NCBI GenBank assembly: GCA_025351645.1
Contig: JANXVN010000155.1
Span: 1 to 49,969, forward strand
From: Ferruginibacter sp.
GTDB taxonomy: Bacteria > Bacteroidota > Bacteroidia > Chitinophagales > Chitinophagaceae
DNA: 49,969 nucleotides
Direction: 5' to 3'
Shown: positions 1 to 8,722 of the stretch, piece by piece
Layout: each line of letters opens with the position of its first letter
How positions within the stretch are numbered: position 1 is the stretch's first letter
Position numbers and translations under genes: made by a program
The notes under the pieces: model-generated
Seen by the model: only the letters and a program-made list of their open reading frames with translations
Database searches by the model: none
What the model was told of the DNA's origin: nothing

Positions 1-593
1 CCGCAGCTAAAGTACGTGCAGCATTGGGCAACGATGCACCGGCTGGCGCAGGCATATTTTTAACCACTTTGTTTCCGGCAGATGAATTGATGATAATGGA
101 TTATAACAGGCTGGTAAAGGATTTAAATGGCTTAACCATTGAAGGGTTATTAACCAAAGCGGCTGTTAAATTTACAGTTGAAAAAGTAGCCGAAGCTTTT
201 TCGCCGGCAGGCCTGCACCAGTTTGGATTGTATGCTGAAAAGCAATGGTACAAGCTAACCGCAATTAAAGGTACATTTACTACAGACCCAATGGGCATTT
301 TAGATGTGACCATCTTACAAGAAAATTTTTTAGCCCCCATACTAAACATTATAGACCAACGGACTGATGCACGCATAGATTTTGTGGGCGGCATACGTGG
401 GCTTGGCGAATTAGAAAAAAGGGTTGATAGCGGAGAAATGGCACTAGCCATCAGCCTTCATCCAGTAACGATACAGCAGTTATTTGACATTGCCGATAGC
501 GGAAATGTGATGCCGCCAAAAAGTACCTGGTTCGAACCTAAGTTGAGGGATGGATTGCTTACGCACCTGATACATGATACCGTAAATGCATAA
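1..593 (+). CDS. DUF1015 family protein, C-terminal part (5' end outside window)
   Basis: The frame is open from the first bases of the window to a TAA at 591-593, so this is the 3' part of a longer gene. A TTG at 24 is not taken as the start because the frame upstream still encodes a family-like stretch (AKVRAALGN). The text FPADELMIMDYNRLVKDLNG and the C-terminal block PKSTWFEPKLRDGL are typical of the DUF1015 family (full length about 400 residues), whose biochemical role is unknown. From memory, members often sit next to serine-biosynthesis genes in Bacteroidota, but the upstream neighbour is not visible here. Family assignment is firm; function is not. Confidence 0.88.
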   Translation, partial: AAKVRAALGNDAPAGAGIFLTTLFPADELMIMDYNRLVKDLNGLTIEGLLTKAAVKFTVEKVAEAFSPAGLHQFGLYAEKQWYKLTAIKGTFTTDPMGILDVTILQENFLAPILNIIDQRTDARIDFVGGIRGLGELEKRVDSGEMALAISLHPVTIQQLFDIADSGNVMPPKSTWFEPKLRDGLLTHLIHDTVNA

Positions 594-639
594 AATGGAC
601 GGCAGCCCGATTGTAATTTTTTCATTGTATTTTTAATAG

Positions 640-1650
640 ATGAAATCAATAAAAACAATCTTTTTTTTAACGATTTGCCTGGCAGGCATGCAGCATTCTT
701 TTGCACAAACCGCTACAGAACTATTAACTACATCCCGCTCGTTTACACAACAGGGCGATTACTCCAATGCTATACTGGTATTGAATAAGGCCACACAGTT
801 ACAGCCTAAAAGCCTGGAAGTAACCAAAGCCCTTGCCATGAATTATTACTTAAATGGCGATAATAACAAAGCACTCGAAATTATAAAAACTACATTGGAT
901 AGGGAAGATGCCGATGACCAATGCTACCAGATTGCCGGCAATATTTATAAACAGCTTGGCCAGGTTAAGGAATGTGATAAATTATTCAGGAAGGGCATTA
1001 AAAAGTTTCCGTTAAGTGGCCCAATGTATAACGAATTGGGTGGCCTGCTATGGCAGCAACAAAATGCCGAAGCCATTAAGCAATGGGAAAAAGGAATAGA
1101 AATAGACCCCAATTACGCAAAAAATTATTTTGATGCCTGCAAGTATTATTACTTAACCGAAGATAAAGTTTGGAGTATTTTATATGGTGAAATTTTTGTG
1201 AACATGGAACCTTTAAGTGGCAATGCCGCCGAAGTAAAAACCATACTTGCAGAAAGCTATAAACAACTTTTTATAAATACTGCTACAGAAAATAAAGATA
1301 AAAATAAATTTGTAGCCGCCTTTATCGAAACGATAAGCAAGCAAGGCAGCATTGCCAACAATGGCATTAATGCCGAAACACTTACTATGATAAGGGCAAG
1401 GTTTATTTTAGATTGGCAACAGGAGTATGCCACTAAATTTCCCTTTAAGCTATTTGACCTGCAACAGCAATTATTACAGGAAGGCATGTTTGATGCTTAC
1501 AACCAATGGATATTTGGGCCAGCACAAAACATGGCCGCTTACCAAAACTGGATAACCACGCACTCCATCGATTACAACGAATTTAGCCGTTTTCAAAAAG
1601 GGCGCATCTTTAAATTGCCATCGGCACAGTATTACAGGTATTTGCCTTAA
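640..1650 (+). CDS. secreted TPR-repeat protein
   Basis: 336 residues. An N-terminal signal peptide (Lys-containing start, hydrophobic core about residues 5-17, then HSFAQ) predicts export to the periplasm. Residues about 25-190 form helix pairs with the TPR pattern, for example a block ending in NKATQLQPKSLEVTKALA and another containing KQWEKGIEIDPNYAKNYFDA. The remainder is helical with no recognised domain. TPRs are protein-interaction scaffolds; nothing here identifies the partner. It begins 46 nt after the DUF1015 gene on the same strand and could share its transcript. The ATG at 640 is the natural start because the signal peptide begins there. Confidence 0.8.
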   Translation: MKSIKTIFFLTICLAGMQHSFAQTATELLTTSRSFTQQGDYSNAILVLNKATQLQPKSLEVTKALAMNYYLNGDNNKALEIIKTTLDREDADDQCYQIAGNIYKQLGQVKECDKLFRKGIKKFPLSGPMYNELGGLLWQQQNAEAIKQWEKGIEIDPNYAKNYFDACKYYYLTEDKVWSILYGEIFVNMEPLSGNAAEVKTILAESYKQLFINTATENKDKNKFVAAFIETISKQGSIANNGINAETLTMIRARFILDWQQEYATKFPFKLFDLQQQLLQEGMFDAYNQWIFGPAQNMAAYQNWITTHSIDYNEFSRFQKGRIFKLPSAQYYRYLP

Positions 1651-1721
1651 CAATGCACATTGCTTGTATTTAACCGGCAGCTGATTAATTTTATTTACCT
1701 TAGTTTTTATAAAATATTTTT

Positions 1722-2000
1722 ATGGAACAACAACGCGACGAACAACTTTGGCAGCAAGCAAAAAAACGGGCCGGCTTTCAGCGCAGCCTTGCTTCTTACT
1801 TTGTAGTAAATACTTTTTTATGGCTTATTTGGTGGTTTACCGCCGGTAAAAATGGCGATAACCGCGACTTGCCCTGGCCAATATGGCCAATGTTTGGATG
1901 GGGCATTGGGCTACTGTTTCAATACCTGAATGCTTATGGCGGCAGTAAAAAAGACCTTGTAGAAAAAGAGTACGAAAAGTTGAAAAATAAACACAATTAG
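1722..2000 (+). CDS. 2TM domain-containing membrane protein
   Basis: 92 residues. A charged N-terminus leads into a first hydrophobic helix (SYFVVNTFLWLIWWFTAG) and, after a short loop with DLPWPIWPMFGWG, a second helix, ending in a charged tail. This is the layout of the 2TM domain family (PF13239), common in Bacteroidota and sometimes found fused to or beside LytTR/histidine-kinase regulators. The exact role is unknown. A clear paralogue is encoded at 19652-19948, sharing the LASY, VNTFLW and PWPIW blocks. It lies 28 nt upstream of the acyl-CoA ligase gene and may be cotranscribed with it. Confidence 0.82.
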   Translation: MEQQRDEQLWQQAKKRAGFQRSLASYFVVNTFLWLIWWFTAGKNGDNRDLPWPIWPMFGWGIGLLFQYLNAYGGSKKDLVEKEYEKLKNKHN

Positions 2001-2028
2001 TTTTTAGTTATAGATTAGATGATTGCTT

Positions 2029-3819
2029 ATGATGAACGAACAGTTTAGGTTATTTGATTTTTTGCAGTACCAGTTAGATACTTTCCCAAAGACAGATATG
2101 CTTACCGCAAAAGAAGATGGCCAATGGAAACCACAAAGTACAGCAGAAATAAAAGTACTAGTAGATAGGCTAAGTGTAGGCCTGCTCAACATAGGCATTA
2201 GCGGGCACGATATGATGGTGGAAAACCAGGACAAGATTGCATTGATAAGTGCCAACAGGCCCGAATGGCTGATTTTGGACATGGCTTGCCAGCAAATTGG
2301 CGCTACGCTTTGCCCGGTGTACCCCACTACCAATATTAATGAACTGGAATATATTTTTAACAATGCCACCGTAAAACTTGTTTTTGTAAGTGGAGAAGAA
2401 ATATTAGCCAAGGTAGATAGCATCCGTAGCCGCATACCAAGCCTGCAAAACATTTATAGTTTTGATGATTTGCCAAACGTTGATTATTGGAAAAAAATAG
2501 TAGCAACGCCGGAAGAAGTACAAGCTTCAAGGCTGGAAGAAATTAAACGTTCCATCTTGCCATCTCATTGCGCCACCATTATTTACACATCCGGCACTAC
2601 AGGTACGCCTAAAGGAGTGATGCTGAGCCATCGCAATGTGGTAAGCAATGTAATAAGCTCAAAACAAACCTTTCCTTTTAATGATAATATAACTGCCAGG
2701 GCATTAAGTTTTTTGCCCCTCAACCACATCTTTGAAAGGATGGTCTCTTACATATATATCGCCAGCGGCATTTCAATATATTATGCGGAAAGCCTGGATA
2801 CGATTGCCGAAAATTTAAAAGAAGTTAAGCCTGCCTTATTTTGCACTGTACCCCGCTTGCTCGAAAAAGTGTACGAAAAAATTATGGCCAAAGGCACCGA
2901 GCTTACTGGCATCAAAAGAAAACTATTTAATTGGGCCGTTGCGTTAGGCAATGAATATGATAACAAAAAAAACAAAGGCCCCTGGTACAACATGCAGCTG
3001 GCATTGGCCAACAAGCTTATTTTTAGTAAATGGAGAGAAGCATTAGGCAATAATATTGAACTGATAATTACAGGTGGCGCAGCCTGCCAGATAAGGCTGA
3101 TAAGAATTTTTACCGCAGCTAAAATCCCCATTTTTGAAGGCTATGGCCCTACAGAAAACAGTCCCGTGATAAGCGTGAACTGCAACCATGATGGCGGTAC
3201 AAAATTTGGCACCGTAGGCCTTGTGCTGCTTGGGCAACAAGTTAAACTTGCACCAGATGGAGAGATTTGCGTAAAGGGCCCCAGCGTAATGATGGGATAC
3301 TACAACCAGCCGCAACTAACTGCAGAAACCATTATTGATGGCTGGCTGCATACCGGCGACATCGGCGTATTTGAAGAAGATAAATTCTTAAAAATAACCG
3401 ATCGCAAAAAAGAATTATTCAAGACGAGCGGTGGCAAATACGTAGCACCTCAGCCTATAGAAAATAAAATGAAAGAATCGCCATTTGTAGAGCAGATGAT
3501 GATTGTGGGGGCAGAACAAAAATTTGTGGGCGCTTTAATTGTTCCATCCATACCCAATTTAAAAGAATGGATGCGACAGAATAATATCGGTTTTACAACA
3601 AATGAAGCTGCCATCCATAACCCCGAGGTGCTAGGCTTATACAAAAAATTAATAGATAGCTTTAATGAGTTTTTTAACCATGTTGAACAGGTAAAACGCT
3701 TTGAGCTTTTGCCAGATGAATGGACCATCGACAGCGGAGAACTAACGCCCACATTAAAGCTTAAGAGAAAAGTAATTATGGAAAAATATAAGGCAGTAAT
3801 TGAAAGGATTTATACATAA
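2029..3819 (+). CDS. long-chain acyl-CoA synthetase (AMP-forming)
   Basis: About 596 residues, full length for bacterial long-chain acyl-CoA synthetases. These activate a fatty acid with ATP and CoA via an acyl-AMP intermediate. Visible motifs: the P-loop-like A3 block IIYTSGTTGTPKGVMLSH (about residue 185), YGPTENSPV (about 370), GWLHTGDIG (about 440) and the hinge/catalytic region DRKKELFKTSGGKYVAP (about 460), whose last part supplies the adenylation Lys-type environment. An in-frame TTG exists at 2023, but the paired ATGs at 2029 and 2032 are better starts and lead into the family's N-terminus. It probably feeds fatty acids into beta-oxidation or phospholipid synthesis. The exact chain-length specificity cannot be read from sequence. 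Confidence 0.9.
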   Translation: MMNEQFRLFDFLQYQLDTFPKTDMLTAKEDGQWKPQSTAEIKVLVDRLSVGLLNIGISGHDMMVENQDKIALISANRPEWLILDMACQQIGATLCPVYPTTNINELEYIFNNATVKLVFVSGEEILAKVDSIRSRIPSLQNIYSFDDLPNVDYWKKIVATPEEVQASRLEEIKRSILPSHCATIIYTSGTTGTPKGVMLSHRNVVSNVISSKQTFPFNDNITARALSFLPLNHIFERMVSYIYIASGISIYYAESLDTIAENLKEVKPALFCTVPRLLEKVYEKIMAKGTELTGIKRKLFNWAVALGNEYDNKKNKGPWYNMQLALANKLIFSKWREALGNNIELIITGGAACQIRLIRIFTAAKIPIFEGYGPTENSPVISVNCNHDGGTKFGTVGLVLLGQQVKLAPDGEICVKGPSVMMGYYNQPQLTAETIIDGWLHTGDIGVFEEDKFLKITDRKKELFKTSGGKYVAPQPIENKMKESPFVEQMMIVGAEQKFVGALIVPSIPNLKEWMRQNNIGFTTNEAAIHNPEVLGLYKKLIDSFNEFFNHVEQVKRFELLPDEWTIDSGELTPTLKLKRKVIMEKYKAVIERIYT

Positions 3820-3940
3820 AGTTTTTCCAAATTGTCATTGTAGCTATTAGTATATATCGTTTGAGTTATTGATGGTAGGGGCTGCGAACTTTGAAGGATT
3901 ATTTCGATATAAAAAATTACATCTTGCTAAGTTAAAGCAT

Positions 3941-3970
3941 AAAAAAAGCGGCTTTTGACCGCTTTTTTTA
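3941..3970. terminator. bidirectional intrinsic terminator
   Basis: A-tract, stem AAAGCGG, loop of 7 nt, stem CCGCTTT, then a T-tract. It lies between the convergent acyl-CoA synthetase gene (+, ending 3819) and the barrel-protein gene (-, ending 3987). Either strand gives a GC-rich hairpin followed by U residues, so it can serve both genes. Confidence 0.85.
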
Positions 3971-3986
3971 TGAAATATATCATTGC

Positions 3987-4931
3987 CTAGTGCCTTATTT
4001 TTTCCCTGCCAAAAGTTAAGCCGAGCTTAATATTAAAAGTAAAGTAAGCGTCATTATTTTTAGGGTTGCCCCTTATTTGCCCACCATCAGGGTTAACAGG
4101 GTATGCGGCGCTGGCTTTGTTACGCCTGTCGCTTAATTCAAGTGCATCGTTTAACATTGTGCCACTAAAATGATTGGCAAATACCTGAGGATTGATGTAC
4201 TTGGAGCTTACATCATCCAAATAATCGGTAAATAAAAAACGGTACAAAAATTCTGTCCGTAAATTTAGCATAGGCGATAATTCAAATTTAAGCCCCATAC
4301 CCATGGGGATATTCATTTGTTTTAACTTATAAGGCTTTCTGTTTGGATATTCGGTAAACCCTTGCCCTTCAGTACTTAGCGGTTGCAGGTCTACAGTCCT
4401 GCCATTTAACTCTGTTTGCGGGTTAAAAGAAAAGTAACCCACCCCAGCCATCAGGTAAGGAGAAAAGCTGGAAGGCAAATCATCCTTGGCATCCCAATTT
4501 ATAAAAATAAATTTTGGATAAAATTCCGCTATTAGCGACACCTCAGTTATTTTGCTGCTAAAGCTAAGGTTGCGTTCATATCGGCCTCTGGTAGTAGTTT
4601 TTACGTCTTTTAAAATACTATCGTAAGCCTTTACTTTGCCGAAGGTACCTTCTATACGCAGGGCAATTGCTTCTTTATAAGTTGCGCTTAAATAAACACT
4701 ACCATTAAATTGGTTGTTGCCCAGGTTAAGGTCTTTTAAAAAATGACCGCCAAGCCCTTTTGCACCACCTATATCGGTTAGGCAGTTCATTATGCCTAGC
4801 GAACCACCTAATTCAAACATTACTGGTGTATTATAAGTGGAATTGTCGTAAAAATAGTATTGTGAAAATGCGCTTTTAAAAGGCATCAGAAACAATACCA
4901 TAGCCGTAAGGAGCTGTGTAGTTTTTTTCAT
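3987..4931 (-). CDS. outer-membrane beta-barrel protein (DUF6089-like)
   Basis: 314 residues with a Sec signal peptide ending near SAFSQ. The mature part alternates hydrophobic and polar residues and is rich in aromatic and glycine positions (for example PYLMAGVGYFSFNP and NIPMGMGLKFELSPMLNLRTEFLYRF), the pattern of a small outer-membrane beta-barrel. The arrangement, including an FELGGSLG start and a GMGLKFELSP block, resembles the DUF6089 family of Bacteroidota, which has no assigned substrate. The gene is alone on its transcript side, with a shared terminator just downstream. The barrel call is solid; the exact family is less certain. Confidence 0.8.
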   Translation of the reverse strand: MKKTTQLLTAMVLFLMPFKSAFSQYYFYDNSTYNTPVMFELGGSLGIMNCLTDIGGAKGLGGHFLKDLNLGNNQFNGSVYLSATYKEAIALRIEGTFGKVKAYDSILKDVKTTTRGRYERNLSFSSKITEVSLIAEFYPKFIFINWDAKDDLPSSFSPYLMAGVGYFSFNPQTELNGRTVDLQPLSTEGQGFTEYPNRKPYKLKQMNIPMGMGLKFELSPMLNLRTEFLYRFLFTDYLDDVSSKYINPQVFANHFSGTMLNDALELSDRRNKASAAYPVNPDGGQIRGNPKNNDAYFTFNIKLGLTFGREKIRH

Positions 4932-5009
4932 GAATATTCGTCGCTTGGTTTTAAATAAATAGACTATACAATAAAAACTGATAAGTCTCCTACAACAAAC
5001 GAGAAATAT

Positions 5010-5666
5010 TTATTTATATTTTAATTTTATCTTATTATTGTTAAAATACTTGCATATAAGCTTAATACCGCATTCATTACACTTAGGGTTTCTTGCTATG
5101 CATACATATCTACCATGTAAAATTAACCAGTGGTGGGCCCTAAAAATATATTCTTTGGGGAAGTTTGCAATCAATTGTTTTTCTGTAGCTAATGGTGTTT
5201 TGGCATTAATTGTTAAGCCAATGCGCGCACTTACCCTAAAAACGTGTGTGTCAACAGCCATGTTAGGCTGTTCATCAACTACGGATGTAATAACGTTAGC
5301 TGTCTTTCTGCCAACCCCCGGCAACAGCATTAGTTCATCTACCGTCATAGGCACTTGACCGCCAAATTTTTCTACAAGCATATTGGCCATGCCAATTAAA
5401 TGCTTTGTTTTGTTGTTGGGGTAAGAGATGCTTTTTATTAACGGAAACATATCATCAAAGCTGGCTTTGGCCATCCGCTCAGCAGTGGGATAATAATTAA
5501 AAATTATGGGAGTTGTAATATTTACCCTTTTATCTGTACACTGGGCAGAAAGTATTACAGCTACCAATAACTGAAAAGGATTATTATAAATTAACTCTGT
5601 TTCTGCATCTGGAGCATGTTCAGTAAAATAGTTAATTACAAATTGGTAGCGTTGAGTTTTTGTCAT
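5010..5666 (-). CDS. nth: endonuclease III (DNA glycosylase/AP lyase)
   Basis: 218 residues, matching E. coli Nth in length. It removes oxidised pyrimidines and nicks at the abasic site in base-excision repair. The helix-hairpin-helix LPGVGRKTANVI contains the catalytic Lys (about K121), and VDTHVFR carries the catalytic Asp (about D139). The C-terminal cluster C189-x6-C196-x2-C199-x5-C205 is the [4Fe-4S] loop. A start 27 nt further upstream is possible but would translate through a perfect palindrome; the ATG at 5666 aligns with the family start (TKTQRYQFVINYF). The start codon follows that palindrome and a T6 tract directly, which matters for regulation. Confidence 0.95.
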   Translation of the reverse strand: MTKTQRYQFVINYFTEHAPDAETELIYNNPFQLLVAVILSAQCTDKRVNITTPIIFNYYPTAERMAKASFDDMFPLIKSISYPNNKTKHLIGMANMLVEKFGGQVPMTVDELMLLPGVGRKTANVITSVVDEQPNMAVDTHVFRVSARIGLTINAKTPLATEKQLIANFPKEYIFRAHHWLILHGRYVCIARNPKCNECGIKLICKYFNNNKIKLKYK

Positions 5667-5691
5667 AAAAAAGTCCCGTAATTTACGGGAC
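5667..5691 (-). terminator. perfect 19-bp palindrome plus T6 at the nth start: terminator or operator
   Basis: On the minus strand GTCCCGTAA / TTACGGGAC (5673-5691) folds into a 9-bp hairpin followed by TTTTTT and then the nth ATG. This is a textbook intrinsic terminator for the upstream small gene (5717-5956). However, a TAnnTTTG match (5691-5698) ends at the first base of the palindrome, so the same sequence would lie at the nth transcription start and could be a repressor site. The sequence alone cannot decide. Confidence 0.6.
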
Positions 5692-5698
5692 AAAATTA
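5691..5698 (-). promoter_or_regulatory. candidate -7 promoter element for nth
   Basis: On the minus strand TAATTTTG matches the Bacteroidota -7 consensus TAnnTTTG exactly. It ends 24 nt before the nth ATG. No convincing TTTG -33 element is visible about 20 nt further upstream, so it is a moderate prediction. Confidence 0.45.
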
Positions 5699-5716
5699 TG
5701 TTAAAATTAGTAGAGA

Positions 5717-5956
5717 TTAAATGTGGTGCGATAGGTGATTAACCGATTTTTCGGCATATTCTAAAATTTTATCTATTACTTCCTGACGGGGAGAAAAAAT
5801 CTTCGTCCCAAGGCTTTGGTGTGCAGATAAAATTTCGTCATACTTATCACGAAGGCTCCAGTCTGTTTCAAGTGCTACCTTAATAGCGGCTGTTTTTTGA
5901 ATTGATGCCTCATTGTATACAAACTGTATGAGGTCATCACTTGTAAAGCTGTGCAT
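5717..5956 (-). CDS. small helical protein, possibly anti-sigma-like
   Basis: 79 residues from the ATG at 5956; a TTG two codons upstream is less likely. The sequence (HSFTSDDLIQFVYNEASIQKT, then two further amphipathic helices) resembles the N-terminal helical domain of small Bacteroidota proteins related to anti-sigma factors. It lacks the HxxxCxxC zinc motif and has no membrane segment. It sits immediately upstream of nth on the same strand, separated by the hairpin at 5673-5691. No function can be assigned; the anti-sigma resemblance is only a pattern match. Confidence 0.65.
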   Translation of the reverse strand: MHSFTSDDLIQFVYNEASIQKTAAIKVALETDWSLRDKYDEILSAHQSLGTKIFSPRQEVIDKILEYAEKSVNHLSHHI

Positions 5957-6045
5957 AGGCAAGTTTAATTGCTTGTTTAAAAAATAATATCAATATCCGT
6001 AATTATAAACGGCTATTGGCTTTCATTATTGTACAGAGATATTGA

Positions 6046-6354
6046 TTATTTAATATTGGCAGCCGAAGAAATAATGAACAAGTCTTCATTATCTTTCTTC
6101 ATCAAATATTTTTCTCTGGCATATTTTTCAATAGTTTGGGCATTTGTTTTAAGTTGCCCTAATTCCTGCCGGGTTTCTACTATTATTTTGGTAAGATGTT
6201 GTTCACTTACCTGTAATTCTTGTAATTTTTGGTGCTTGGTATAAGCAACGCCCCAATCTTTCGGATCAAAGAAAAACATCCAAACAACAAAAAAGCAGCC
6301 TGCAAGCAGGTACTTATTTGTTAACCAGGTTGGTATGTGTGCTAAAACTTTCAT
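6046..6354 (-). CDS. FtsB/DivIC-like septum formation initiator
   Basis: 102 residues: a short cytoplasmic N-terminus, one membrane helix (about 14-29, LLAGCFFVVWMFFFDPKDW), then a coiled coil (about 37-80, with heptads LQELQVSEQHLTKII and LGQLKTNAQTIEKYAREKY). The ending KYAREKYLMKKDNEDLFII is the typical C-terminal motif of the septum formation initiator family, which forms the FtsB-FtsL-FtsQ divisome subcomplex. It lies 76 nt downstream of enolase on the same strand, the eno-ftsB order also seen in many Proteobacteria, so cotranscription with eno is likely. Confidence 0.88.
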   Translation of the reverse strand: MKVLAHIPTWLTNKYLLAGCFFVVWMFFFDPKDWGVAYTKHQKLQELQVSEQHLTKIIVETRQELGQLKTNAQTIEKYAREKYLMKKDNEDLFIISSAANIK

Positions 6355-6430
6355 TTATTATCAACTAAATAAATGAACAATAAGCAAGCACAACTACCCT
6401 TGCCTATTGTTCACTTATAAATTTTTTCGG

Positions 6431-7720
6431 TTATTTTCCAAATTTAATCTTTCCATTTGGATAAATTGCTGTGTCTCCCAACATTTCTTCAATGCGGATA
6501 AGTTGGTTATACTTAGCCATACGGTCCGTCCTGCTGGCAGAACCTGTTTTAATTTGGCCGCAATTTAATGCTACGGCAAGGTCAGCAATAGTAGTATCTT
6601 CAGTTTCACCGCTGCGATGGCTCATAATAGTATTGTAGCCAGCTTGCTGTGCCATGCTTACTGCGTTAATGGTTTCAGTAATAGTACCTATCTGGTTTAC
6701 CTTCACCAATAAAGCGTTAGCAATTTTTTCGTTGATGCCTCTTTCTAAACGGGTAACGTTTGTTACAAAAAGATCATCGCCTACCAATTGGCATTTATGC
6801 CCAATTGATTCTGTAAGCATTTTCCAGCCTGCCCAATCGTCTTCTGCCATACCATCTTCTATCGATAAAATAGGATATTGGTTTGCCCAGCTCGTCCAAT
6901 AAGCAACCAATTGTTCGCTGGTCATTTTCTTTCCATCGCTTTTATGAAAAATGTATTTCTTTTCTTCTGCGTTCCATAATTCGCTGTTAGCAGCATCCAT
7001 GGCAATTTTTATCTGCGTATCGGTATTGTAGCCAGCCGCTTGTATAGCAGTTAGCACTGTTTCAATAGCTTCTTCATTGCTTTGTATGTTTGGTGCAAAA
7101 CCACCTTCGTCACCAACATTTGTGCTAAAGCCTTTTTTCTTCAATACAACTTTTAAAGCATGAAAAATATCTACGCCCCATTGTAATCCTTCGCTAAAAG
7201 AAGTAGCGCCAACCGGCATTACCATAAATTCCTGAAAATCTATTTTGTTATCCGCATGCGCACCGCCGTTAAGGATGTTCATCATCGGTATAGGAAGTAT
7301 TTTTGCATTGGTGCCACCGATGTAACGGTATAATGGAAGGTTTGCTTCCTGAGCAGCAGCTTTTGCAACGGCCATGCTTACAGCAAGTATAGCATTGGCG
7401 CCTAACTTACCTTTATTTTCTGTACCATCTAATGCTATTAACGAAGCATCAATACCTGCCTGGTCACTAATTTCCCATCCCAGTAAATTTTCAGCAATTG
7501 TAGTGTTTACATTATTTACTGCCTGCAAAACGCCTTTGCCACCATACAATTTTTTATCATTGTCCCTAAGTTCAACAGCTTCGTGAATGCCGGTACTGGC
7601 GCCACTTGGCACTGCGGCCCTGCCTAATTTTTCATTTTCTGTCAATACATCTACTTCAATAGTAGGGTTGCCACGGCTGTCTAATATTTGACGGGCGAAA
7701 ATACTTGCGATGTAACTCAT
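6431..7720 (-). CDS. eno: enolase
   Basis: 429 residues, full length. It interconverts 2-phosphoglycerate and phosphoenolpyruvate in glycolysis and gluconeogenesis. Diagnostic blocks are present in order: [29 protein letters not shown], the catalytic-Glu region [11 protein letters not shown], the Mg-binding acids in [21 protein letters not shown] and [10 protein letters not shown], the catalytic Lys region [16 protein letters not shown], and [17 protein letters not shown]. The ATG at 7720 starts the conserved N-terminus ([18 protein letters not shown]). The FtsB-like gene follows on the same strand. Nothing about the protein is unusual. Confidence 0.98.
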   Translation of the reverse strand: MSYIASIFARQILDSRGNPTIEVDVLTENEKLGRAAVPSGASTGIHEAVELRDNDKKLYGGKGVLQAVNNVNTTIAENLLGWEISDQAGIDASLIALDGTENKGKLGANAILAVSMAVAKAAAQEANLPLYRYIGGTNAKILPIPMMNILNGGAHADNKIDFQEFMVMPVGATSFSEGLQWGVDIFHALKVVLKKKGFSTNVGDEGGFAPNIQSNEEAIETVLTAIQAAGYNTDTQIKIAMDAANSELWNAEEKKYIFHKSDGKKMTSEQLVAYWTSWANQYPILSIEDGMAEDDWAGWKMLTESIGHKCQLVGDDLFVTNVTRLERGINEKIANALLVKVNQIGTITETINAVSMAQQAGYNTIMSHRSGETEDTTIADLAVALNCGQIKTGSASRTDRMAKYNQLIRIEEMLGDTAIYPNGKIKFGK

Positions 7721-7743
7721 GATGTGTGTTGGTTTGTTGTTTA

Positions 7744-8658
7744 TTAATTAGATGGTGATGTTAAATTCCTGAAGATATCTTCCAAACTATTGCTTTCACT
7801 CTGCAAAGAAACAATGTTAAGGTTATTATTCAAACTCAAACCTATTAACTGTTTGCGTACACTTTCAGCGTTGGCAGTATGTATCTTAAAAATACCATCG
7901 GCTGCCTGTTCAATATGTGTCGTTTGCGTTAATTGCTGCAAGGTGCTTATTGCAACAGTTTCTTTAAATTTTATTAAGATGATGTGCTGGCTGGTATTGC
8001 CTTCCTGCAAATTGCTCAGTGTATCGTCTGCAACAATATTTCCTTTATTAATGATGATTACCCTATCGCAAATAGCCTGTACTTCCTGCAGGATGTGCGA
8101 TGAAAAAAGTACTGTTTTATTTTTGCCCAGCAATTTTATAACTTCCCTTATCTCCACAATCTGGTTTGGGTCAAGCCCGGATGTAGGCTCATCCAATATC
8201 AATACTTCGGGGTCATGTATCAATGCAGCTGCCAGCCCAACTCTTTGTTTATAGCCTTTGCTTAGTTGCCCTATCTTTTTGTTTGCTTCTAGCGTAAGCC
8301 CAACCAATTTTATAGTTTCTTCAATTTTATTTTTAGGAGAAGGGATTTCATGCACGCCGGCAACAAATTCTAAATATTCTCTTACATACATATCAAAGTA
8401 AAGCGGGTTTGCTTCTGGCAGGTAGCCAATTTTTTTTTTGGAAGATAAAGAACCAGCCGCTACTTTTTCATCGCACACTTCAGCCGAGCCGCTATCGCCA
8501 GCCAGGTAACCGGTAATAATTTTCATGGTAGTGCTTTTGCCTGCACCATTGGGGCCTAAAAAACCAACAATTTCACCTTTGCCAACGCTGAACGAAATAT
8601 TATTGACCGCTTTTTGAGCGCCATAATTTTTTGAAAGATTTGTAACCTTAATGGACAT
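7744..8658 (-). CDS. ABC transporter ATPase, GldA-like
   Basis: 304 residues from the ATG at 8658; a 13-residue upstream extension would run into the terminator of the previous gene. Walker [10 protein letters not shown] (35-43), signature LSKGYKQR (132-139), Walker [10 protein letters not shown] (153-161), and the H-loop in [10 protein letters not shown]. The order and spacing, [17 protein letters not shown] and [20 protein letters not shown] match the GldA group of ABC-2 ATPases, which act in gliding motility or in related export. No permease gene is adjacent, so its partner lies elsewhere and a motility role is only an inference. Confidence 0.85.
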   Translation of the reverse strand: MSIKVTNLSKNYGAQKAVNNISFSVGKGEIVGFLGPNGAGKSTTMKIITGYLAGDSGSAEVCDEKVAAGSLSSKKKIGYLPEANPLYFDMYVREYLEFVAGVHEIPSPKNKIEETIKLVGLTLEANKKIGQLSKGYKQRVGLAAALIHDPEVLILDEPTSGLDPNQIVEIREVIKLLGKNKTVLFSSHILQEVQAICDRVIIINKGNIVADDTLSNLQEGNTSQHIILIKFKETVAISTLQQLTQTTHIEQAADGIFKIHTANAESVRKQLIGLSLNNNLNIVSLQSESNSLEDIFRNLTSPSN

Positions 8659-8680
8659 GTAGCAATTTATGATGCAAAAA

Positions 8681-8710
8681 TAAAAAACGCCAGGCATTAA
8701 AGCTTGGCGT
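8681..8710 (-). terminator. intrinsic terminator after ricT
   Basis: A 9-bp stem with one G-U wobble (8687-8695 with 8702-8710), a 6-nt loop and, on the minus strand, a following TTTTTT. It lies just past the ricT stop and 29 nt or less upstream of the GldA-like start, so it separates the two transcription units. Confidence 0.8.
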
Positions 8711-8722
8711 CTTCTTTATTAT

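Noticed and set aside
5038..5358. 106-codon open frame on + opposite nth
   Set aside because: Lies wholly within the conserved nth coding sequence and has no family similarity.
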